Below are positions 37,977 to 43,354 of a stretch of 43,354 nucleotides of DNA, in pieces; the first letter of the stretch is position 1, and each line of letters opens with the position of its first letter. The translations under genes and the position numbers were made by a program. The stretch is taken from assembly GCF_008801575.1 (NCBI RefSeq), contig NZ_VZPL01000039.1, positions 1 to 43,354 of the forward strand. The letters run 5' to 3'. Under the pieces are notes generated by a model. The model made no database searches, was not told the DNA's origin, and saw only the letters and a list, made by a program, of their open reading frames with translations. Origin of the DNA: Xanthomonas cissicola (GTDB taxonomy: Bacteria; Pseudomonadota; Gammaproteobacteria; Xanthomonadales; Xanthomonadaceae).

Positions 37977-40157
37977 ATGCGGCTGCGCGCAGCAGGTTTG
38001 CCGCTCGCATGCTCTGAAACCGGCACCATGCTGCGCGCACTGATCGACCTCAAACCGCGCGACGTGCCCCTGCGCGTCGCGCTGCGCAACACCGTTGCAG
38101 TCGTCCTGCCGCTGGCGATCGGCGTGGCGACCGGGCAGGTTGCCGCCGGCCTGGCGGTGTGCAGCGGCGCGCTCAATACCATGTTTTCCGACCAGCCCGG
38201 GCCGTATCGCGCGCGTCTGCAACGCATGTTGATGGCAGCCCTGGCGGCCGGCTTGGCTGCCTTGCTCGGCATCTGGGTCGGCCACAATACGCCGGCGCTG
38301 GTGCTGGCCGGCCTGTTGCTCGGCCTGGGCGGCGGCTTGCTGGTGGCGCTCGGACCGGTGGCCGCGCGGGTGGGCCTGACCAGCATGATCCTGCTGGTGG
38401 TCAGCGCAGACATGCGGCTGCCGGTGCAGCAGGCACCCGGTGTGGCGGCGCTGATCTTCGCTGGCGGACTGCTGCAGGTGGTGCTGGCGTTGGCGGCGTG
38501 GCCGCTGCAGCGTTATCGCCCGGAACGCTTTGCATTGGCAGACCTGATGCGCCAGCTGGCCGGCATCGCGCGGCAGCGCCCGGACGCCAGTGCGGCGCCG
38601 CCGGCGACGCAGGAAGTACTCGACGCGATGGTGATGCTGCACGGCGAGCATCGCTCGCGCGCGATCGCGGTGCAGAGCTTTCGCATCATCGCCGAGCTGT
38701 GCGATCGGGTGCGGCTGGAGCTGCTGTCGTTGGCCGATGCCGAGACGCGCCTGACCGACTCGCAGGCGCGACCGGCGATCGAACGCGTGCTCGAACGCAG
38801 CGCCATCGTGCTGGAACAGCTCGCGCACGCGATGACCATGGGTGAAGACCCGCAGGCCGCCAATGCCTCGATGACCGGGTTCGACGATCTGGTCGGTGCA
38901 TTGGCACAGTTTCAGCACGACAACGCCGACACGCGCGAACGCCGCCTGGTGCGTGTCGCCGTCGCGCGCGCGCAAGGCCTGGGCGGCCAGCTGCGCGCGC
39001 TGATCCGCAACGCGCACTGGGCCAGCAGCCGTGGCGAAATCCAGGCGCAACTGGCCGAAGCGCGGCTGCCGTCGGCGTTGCGCCCGGCCGCGACCTGGGC
39101 CACGTTGCGCGCGAATCTGGACCTGTCGTCGGTCGCCTTCCGGCACGCGTTGCGTTGCGGCGTGTGCCTGGCGCTGGCCATCGCCTTCCAGCGCTGGCAG
39201 CAGATTCCGCACGGCTTCTGGATTCCGATGACCACCGCCATCGTGCTCAAACCGGATTTCGGCGGCACCTTCAGCTTTGGCGCGTTGCGCGTGGCCGGCA
39301 CCTTCGTCGGACTATTGCTTGCCACCTTGCTCGCGCACCTGGCCATGGACGGCGCCAGCGTCCGCATGGCCCTGCTGGCGCTGTTTTGCCTCGGGTTTCG
39401 CTTGCTGACACAGGTGAACTACGGCATCGGCGTGGCGTTTTTGACCGGCATGCTGGTGCTGCTGCTGTCCTTCGAAGGCGTTGCACCGGGCGAAGCGGTC
39501 GGCGCGCGCCTGCAGGCGACAGTGGCCGGCAGCGCGCTGGCGCTGGTCGCCTATGCGTTGTGGCCCACGCGCGAACGCCGGCAGATTCGCGCCTCGCTGG
39601 CGCACTTGCTCAGCGCATATCGCGACCATCTCCGCCATGTGCTGCTCGGCCAGATGGAGGGTCTGAGCGATACGCGTGCCGCCGCGCGTGTTGCCCGCAC
39701 CAATGCGCAGGCCTCGATCGAGCGTCTTCGCGGCGAACCGCGCAGCCGCCGCAACCTGCAGGAGCTCAAGCTGGCCGAATCGCTGCTGGCCAATGGCAAC
39801 CGGCTGATCCGCGCCAGCTTGTTGCTGGAAGCGGCGCTGCGCGATGGCCATCCGTTGCCCACGCTGGACGCGCTGCCCATCTTCGCGCGGCAGGCCGATG
39901 AGGCGCTGTCCGCGGTGATCGACTGCCTGCGCACTGGCGGTATTCCTGCCGCGACCACCTTGCGCAACGCCGAGCGCCAGCTTTCCGATGCGCTGGCCGC
40001 ATTGCCCGACAGTTCCCCAACCACCGCCGCGCTGGCCGACACCATCGACCGCGTCACCGACAGCATCGGCACGCTCACCCACCTGCTGCGCCCTGCCCGA
40101 CCGGCCTCGGCCGATGCGCCGGCCGTGCATGACGGCGTGCACGATGCGGGCAGGTAA
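37977..40157 (+). CDS. FUSC-family (AaeB/YccS-type) membrane transporter
   Basis: The 726-residue product (709 if ATG 38028 is used) belongs to the FUSC superfamily, which includes fusaric acid resistance proteins and the aromatic acid exporter AaeB. Two blocks of membrane helices are visible, at about residues 35-160 (AVVLPLAIGVATGQVAAGLA) and 400-530 (CGVCLALAIAFQRWQQIPHG then FWIPMTTAIVLKPDFGGTF), each followed by a cytoplasmic helical domain. The start is uncertain: neither ATG has a strong ribosome binding site. Its place between nbaC and kynU suggests export of aromatic kynurenine-pathway intermediates, an inference from context only. Confidence 0.85.
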   Translation: MRLRAAGLPLACSETGTMLRALIDLKPRDVPLRVALRNTVAVVLPLAIGVATGQVAAGLAVCSGALNTMFSDQPGPYRARLQRMLMAALAAGLAALLGIWVGHNTPALVLAGLLLGLGGGLLVALGPVAARVGLTSMILLVVSADMRLPVQQAPGVAALIFAGGLLQVVLALAAWPLQRYRPERFALADLMRQLAGIARQRPDASAAPPATQEVLDAMVMLHGEHRSRAIAVQSFRIIAELCDRVRLELLSLADAETRLTDSQARPAIERVLERSAIVLEQLAHAMTMGEDPQAANASMTGFDDLVGALAQFQHDNADTRERRLVRVAVARAQGLGGQLRALIRNAHWASSRGEIQAQLAEARLPSALRPAATWATLRANLDLSSVAFRHALRCGVCLALAIAFQRWQQIPHGFWIPMTTAIVLKPDFGGTFSFGALRVAGTFVGLLLATLLAHLAMDGASVRMALLALFCLGFRLLTQVNYGIGVAFLTGMLVLLLSFEGVAPGEAVGARLQATVAGSALALVAYALWPTRERRQIRASLAHLLSAYRDHLRHVLLGQMEGLSDTRAAARVARTNAQASIERLRGEPRSRRNLQELKLAESLLANGNRLIRASLLLEAALRDGHPLPTLDALPIFARQADEALSAVIDCLRTGGIPAATTLRNAERQLSDALAALPDSSPTTAALADTIDRVTDSIGTLTHLLRPARPASADAPAVHDGVHDAGR

Positions 40158-40190
40158 ACTGCCGCCCTGATCCGTGTTGCGAGCCCGACG

Positions 40191-41462
40191 ATGACCGACC
40201 TGCTGTCCCGCGCCCATGCTGTCGCCCTGGATGCCGCCGACCCGCTGCGCGGCCTGCGCGATGCCTTCGTGTTCCCGCAGCACGGCGATGACGATCAGAC
40301 CTATTTCGTCGGCAATTCGCTCGGCCTGCAGCCGCGTGCGGCACGTGCGATGGTGGACGAGGTGCTCGACCGGTGGGGCGCGCTGGCGGTGGAAGGTCAC
40401 TTCACCGGCCCGACCCAATGGCTGACCTACCACCAACTCGTGCGCGACGGGCTGGCGCGCGTGGTCGGCGCGCAACCCGGCGAAGTGGTGGCGATGAACA
40501 CCCTCAGCGTCAATCTGCATCTGATGATGGCCAGCTTCTACCGCCCCACTGCCGAGCGCGGCGCGATCCTGATCGAGGCAGGCGCATTTCCATCCGACCG
40601 CCACGCGGTGGAATCGCAGCTGCGCCTGCACGGGTTGGACCCGGCCACGCATCTGATCGAAGTGGACGCCGACGAACCCAACGGCACCGTCTCGATGACG
40701 GCCATTGCCGAAGCCATCGCGCAGCATGGCCCGCGCCTGGCCTTGGTGCTGTGGCCGGGCATCCAGTACCGCACCGGGCAGGCCTTCGACCTGGCCGAGA
40801 TCGTGCGGCTGGCGCGCGCGCAGGGCGCGGCGGTGGGTTTCGATCTGGCGCACGCGGTGGGCAATCTCCCGCTGACCCTGCACGACGACGGCGTGGATTT
40901 CGCGGTGTGGTGCCACTACAAATATCTCAACGCCGGCCCCGGCGCGGTGGGCGGTTGCTTCGTGCACGCGCGGCATGCAAATAGCGACCTGCCGCGCATG
41001 GCCGGCTGGTGGGGACATGAGCAGCAGACCCGCTTCCGCATGGACCCGCAGTTCGTGCCCTCGCCCGGCGCCGAAGGCTGGCAGCTGAGCAATCCGCCGG
41101 TGCTGGCGCTGGCACCGCTGCGCGCGTCGCTGGCGTTGTTCGACCAGGCCGGCATGGCTGCGTTGCGCGCCAAATCCGAACAGCTCACCGGGCATCTGGA
41201 GCAATTGATCCACGCGCGGGTGCCGCAGGCACTACAGATCGTCACCCCGGCCGAACCTGCACGACGCGGCTGCCAGCTGTCGCTGCGGGTGGCCGGCGGA
41301 CGCGCACGGGGCCGCGCGCTGTTCGAGCATCTGCACGCGGCCGGCGTGCTCGGCGACTGGCGCGAACCGGACGTGATCCGTATTGCGCCGGTGCCGCTGT
41401 ACAACCGCTTCAGCGATCTGCATACCTTCGTCGAGCAGGTGGAAGCCTGGGCGGCTGCTTGA
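40191..41462 (+). CDS. kynU: Kynureninase
   Basis: Kynureninase is a PLP enzyme that cleaves kynurenine or 3-hydroxykynurenine to anthranilate or 3-hydroxyanthranilate and alanine. The 423-residue product is of usual length. The Schiff-base lysine is Lys244 in WCHYKYLNAGPGAVGG; FDLAHAVGNLPL holds the aspartate that contacts the PLP pyridine nitrogen. N-terminal YFVGNSLGLQP and RMAGWWGHEQQTRF are family blocks. It starts 33 bases after the FUSC gene stop. With kmo downstream the preferred substrate is probably 3-hydroxykynurenine. Confidence 0.97.
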   Translation: MTDLLSRAHAVALDAADPLRGLRDAFVFPQHGDDDQTYFVGNSLGLQPRAARAMVDEVLDRWGALAVEGHFTGPTQWLTYHQLVRDGLARVVGAQPGEVVAMNTLSVNLHLMMASFYRPTAERGAILIEAGAFPSDRHAVESQLRLHGLDPATHLIEVDADEPNGTVSMTAIAEAIAQHGPRLALVLWPGIQYRTGQAFDLAEIVRLARAQGAAVGFDLAHAVGNLPLTLHDDGVDFAVWCHYKYLNAGPGAVGGCFVHARHANSDLPRMAGWWGHEQQTRFRMDPQFVPSPGAEGWQLSNPPVLALAPLRASLALFDQAGMAALRAKSEQLTGHLEQLIHARVPQALQIVTPAEPARRGCQLSLRVAGGRARGRALFEHLHAAGVLGDWREPDVIRIAPVPLYNRFSDLHTFVEQVEAWAAA

Positions 41463-41633
41463 GCGCGGCAGTCTGACTGCAGTGCCACCAAAGCACTTGT
41501 ACGGCACGCGGAATCGCCGCGCGCCCACGTACACTCCCAGCCCGCCCGGCGTTGCTGCCGGGGCCACCGTCGTTGCCAGTCGCTGTCTTCCCCTTTTCGC
41601 CGGCGCTGCGTCCGGCTGCTGCCGGACATTGCA

Positions 41634-43001
41634 TTGAGCCCAGTTTCTCCGCGTTCCCTGACCCTGATCGGCGCCGGTCTGGCCGGTTGCCTGCTGGCCA
41701 TCCTGCTGTCGCGTCGCGGCTGGCAGGTCACCGTGTACGAACGGCGTGGCGACCCGCGCATCAAGGGCTACGAGTCCGGCCGCTCGATCAATCTGGCGCT
41801 GGCCGAACGCGGCCGGCATGCGCTGCGCCAGGCCGGCGCCGAAGATGCGGTGATGGCCAAGGCGGTGATGATGCGTGGGCGCATGGTGCACCCCTTGGTC
41901 GGGCAACCGCAGCTGCAACGCTACGGGCGCGACGACAGCGAGGTGATCTGGTCGATCCACCGCGCCGCGCTGAATGTCGCCCTGCTCGACCTGGCCGAAC
42001 AGGCCGGCGCGCGCGTGCATTTCTACCGCCGCCTGCATACCGTGGACTTCGACGCCGGCTATGCGCGCTTCATCGACGACCGCGACGACCAGCCGCACGA
42101 GATCCACTTTCAGAGCTTGATCGGCAGCGATGGCGCCGGCTCGGCCTTGCGCGCGGCGATGCAGCGCAAATCGCCACTGGGCGAACGCACCGAATTCCTC
42201 GATCACTCGTACAAGGAGCTGGAAATTCCGCCGCAGCCGGGCGGCGGATTCCGGATCGAAGGCAACGCGCTGCATCTCTGGCCGCGCGGGCGCTACATGT
42301 GCATTGCGCTGCCAAACGATGGCGGTACGTTCACCGTCACCCTGTTCTTGCCCAACGCCGGCGAGCCGAGCTTTGCCACCACGCGCACCGGCGATGAAGC
42401 ATTGGCCTTGTTCGCACGCGATTTCCCGGACGCATTGCCGCTGATTCCGCAGCTCAGGGAGCATTGGGAAGAGCATCCGCCCGGACTGCTCGGCACGCTG
42501 ACCCTGGATCGCTGGCATCTGGATGGCCGCGCATTGCTGATCGGCGACGCCGCCCATGCGATGGTGCCATTCCACGGGCAGGGCATGAATTGCGCATTCG
42601 AAGATTGCGTGGCGTTGGCAGATCAGCTGGACGCGCACGACGACCTCGCCAGCGCGTTCGCGGCCTTCGAGGCTGCGCGTCGCGACGATGCGGCCGCCAT
42701 CCAACAGATGGCGCTGGAGAACTACCTGGAAATGCGCGACCGCGTCGACGACCCCGACTTCCTGCTGCAGCGCGAGCTCGAACAGCAGTTGCAGGCGCGC
42801 TGGCCCACCCGCTTCGTGCCGCACTACACCATGGTGACGTTCCTGCGCACGCGCTACTCGATTGCGCTGGCGCGCAGCGAGATCCAGCGCGAGATCCTGG
42901 TGCAGGCCACGCGCGGGCACAGCGATCTGTCGCGCATCGACTGGTCCGCCTTGGAAGCGGTTGTGCACGCACGCCTGGAGCCGCTGGACGGCGCGCACTG
43001 A
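41634..43001 (+). CDS. kmo: Kynurenine 3-monooxygenase
   Basis: This FAD- and NADPH-dependent hydroxylase converts kynurenine to 3-hydroxykynurenine. The 455-residue product opens with the FAD-binding Rossmann motif LIGAGLAGCLLAILLS and ends the dinucleotide fold with an acidic ribose ligand (VYERRGD). The second FAD motif is LIGDAAHAMVPFHGQGMN near residue 302. The likely start is TTG 41634, because the Rossmann motif follows closely and no ATG precedes it; GTG or later starts would cut the motif. It follows kynU by 171 bases. The tryptophan dioxygenase and formamidase that make kynurenine are not in the window. Confidence 0.95.
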   Translation: MSPVSPRSLTLIGAGLAGCLLAILLSRRGWQVTVYERRGDPRIKGYESGRSINLALAERGRHALRQAGAEDAVMAKAVMMRGRMVHPLVGQPQLQRYGRDDSEVIWSIHRAALNVALLDLAEQAGARVHFYRRLHTVDFDAGYARFIDDRDDQPHEIHFQSLIGSDGAGSALRAAMQRKSPLGERTEFLDHSYKELEIPPQPGGGFRIEGNALHLWPRGRYMCIALPNDGGTFTVTLFLPNAGEPSFATTRTGDEALALFARDFPDALPLIPQLREHWEEHPPGLLGTLTLDRWHLDGRALLIGDAAHAMVPFHGQGMNCAFEDCVALADQLDAHDDLASAFAAFEAARRDDAAAIQQMALENYLEMRDRVDDPDFLLQRELEQQLQARWPTRFVPHYTMVTFLRTRYSIALARSEIQREILVQATRGHSDLSRIDWSALEAVVHARLEPLDGAH

Positions 43002-43228
43002 CGTCTGCGGAGGACGCGGAGGACGGCATTGATGCTTGCAGCGGCGACGGTGACGAGCCGGCTTGCGATTGGCGTGGGGGAAGGATGTCTCTTCGGTGCG
43101 GTGCTGCAGCTGCCAGCACCTGCAAGCACCCCATGTGTAGTGGCTAGCGCCTGACAAAGCCGCACCCGGCCCGCTACGCGAGCGCTTCGCCCGTGGACGT
43201 GGCTCACCTCCCGCACGGCCACGCCTTA
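43002..43228. other. Intergenic region before the right-hand IS
   Basis: I see no supported gene, repeat or terminator in these 227 bases. They separate kmo from the IS end. Confidence 0.4.
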
Positions 43229-43229
43229 G

Positions 43230-43354
43230 AACCTGTTCACGATCTTCGCTGATCAGTGCAGACTATGCGGATGCGCCAAAAGACCTATCCGAGCGACATG
43301 AGCCGGGAGCAGTTCGCACACGTGCTGCCGATCCTGGAACAAGCGCGCAAGCGC
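43230..43354 (+). mobile_element. Insertion sequence, 5' part (different from the left one)
   Basis: From about 43230 the sequence reads AACCTGTTCACGATCTTCGC, an IS-like terminal sequence, and a transposase frame starts 35 bases inside it and runs off the window. TTAG just outside (43226-43229) could be target-site sequence. The terminus and transposase differ from those of the left IS, so two separate elements flank the window. Confidence 0.7.
43265..43354 (+). CDS. Transposase, N-terminal fragment
   Basis: Thirty codons are visible from ATG 43265: MRMRQKTYPSDMSREQFAHV followed by LPILEQARKR. This opening is familiar from IS4/IS5-type transposases of Xanthomonas, but the fragment is too short to assign a family with certainty and carries no catalytic residue. 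Confidence 0.65.
   Translation, partial: MRMRQKTYPSDMSREQFAHVLPILEQARKR

Overview
The window looks like a chromosomal segment of a Xanthomonas or a very close relative (Lysobacterales). The basis is high G+C, gene families and gene order as I recall them for that genus, a long LigA, an eukaryote-like kynurenine route to quinolinate, GyrA with Gln at position 83, and dispersed palindromic and heptamer repeats. Species was not determined. Fragments of two different insertion sequences lie at the two ends, which suggests an IS-rich strain.

Region 1 (1-4853) is a histidine-utilisation cluster in which the left IS has removed the 5' part of hutI, leaving hutH, hutG and hutU intact. A hypothetical membrane-anchored coiled-coil protein follows (5119-5847). 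Its stop codon runs directly into a 15-copy heptamer repeat, followed by a strong bidirectional terminator. Region 2 (6272-17378, minus strand) holds a membrane PQQ dehydrogenase, gyrA, mtnA, a secreted DUF3011 triple-repeat protein, epmA and ligA. Region 3 (17700-25171) has a Tat-signal PLP aminotransferase on the plus strand, then a small membrane protein, zipA, smc and rplI/rpsR/rpsF on the minus strand. Region 4 (25542-29000) has an A-type Fe-S carrier, then asnS heading a tightly overlapping operon with three small unknown genes and a PaiB-type FMN protein.

Region 5 (29140-36530, minus strand) is the unusual part. An upstream operon encodes a GH108 muramidase, two DUF2589 proteins, an 86-residue protein, a third DUF2589-like protein, a small membrane protein, a secreted duplicated-domain protein and a polytopic membrane protein, and it ends at a rho-independent terminator. 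Downstream on the same strand are an orphan LuxR-type regulator with a degenerate receiver, a 189-residue protein carrying most landmarks of the ricin/Shiga-type ribosome-inactivating (rRNA N-glycosidase) fold, and an unrecognised 229-residue protein. A GH108 muramidase beside a signal-less toxin-like protein recalls the TtsA/typhoid toxin arrangement. I propose, as inference only, a muramidase-assisted toxin release or delivery locus.

Region 6 (36686-43001, plus strand) has a beta-carbonic anhydrase and then 3-hydroxyanthranilate dioxygenase, an FUSC-family transporter, kynureninase and kynurenine 3-monooxygenase. These are three steps of the kynurenine-to-quinolinate branch of NAD synthesis, with a likely exporter embedded among them.
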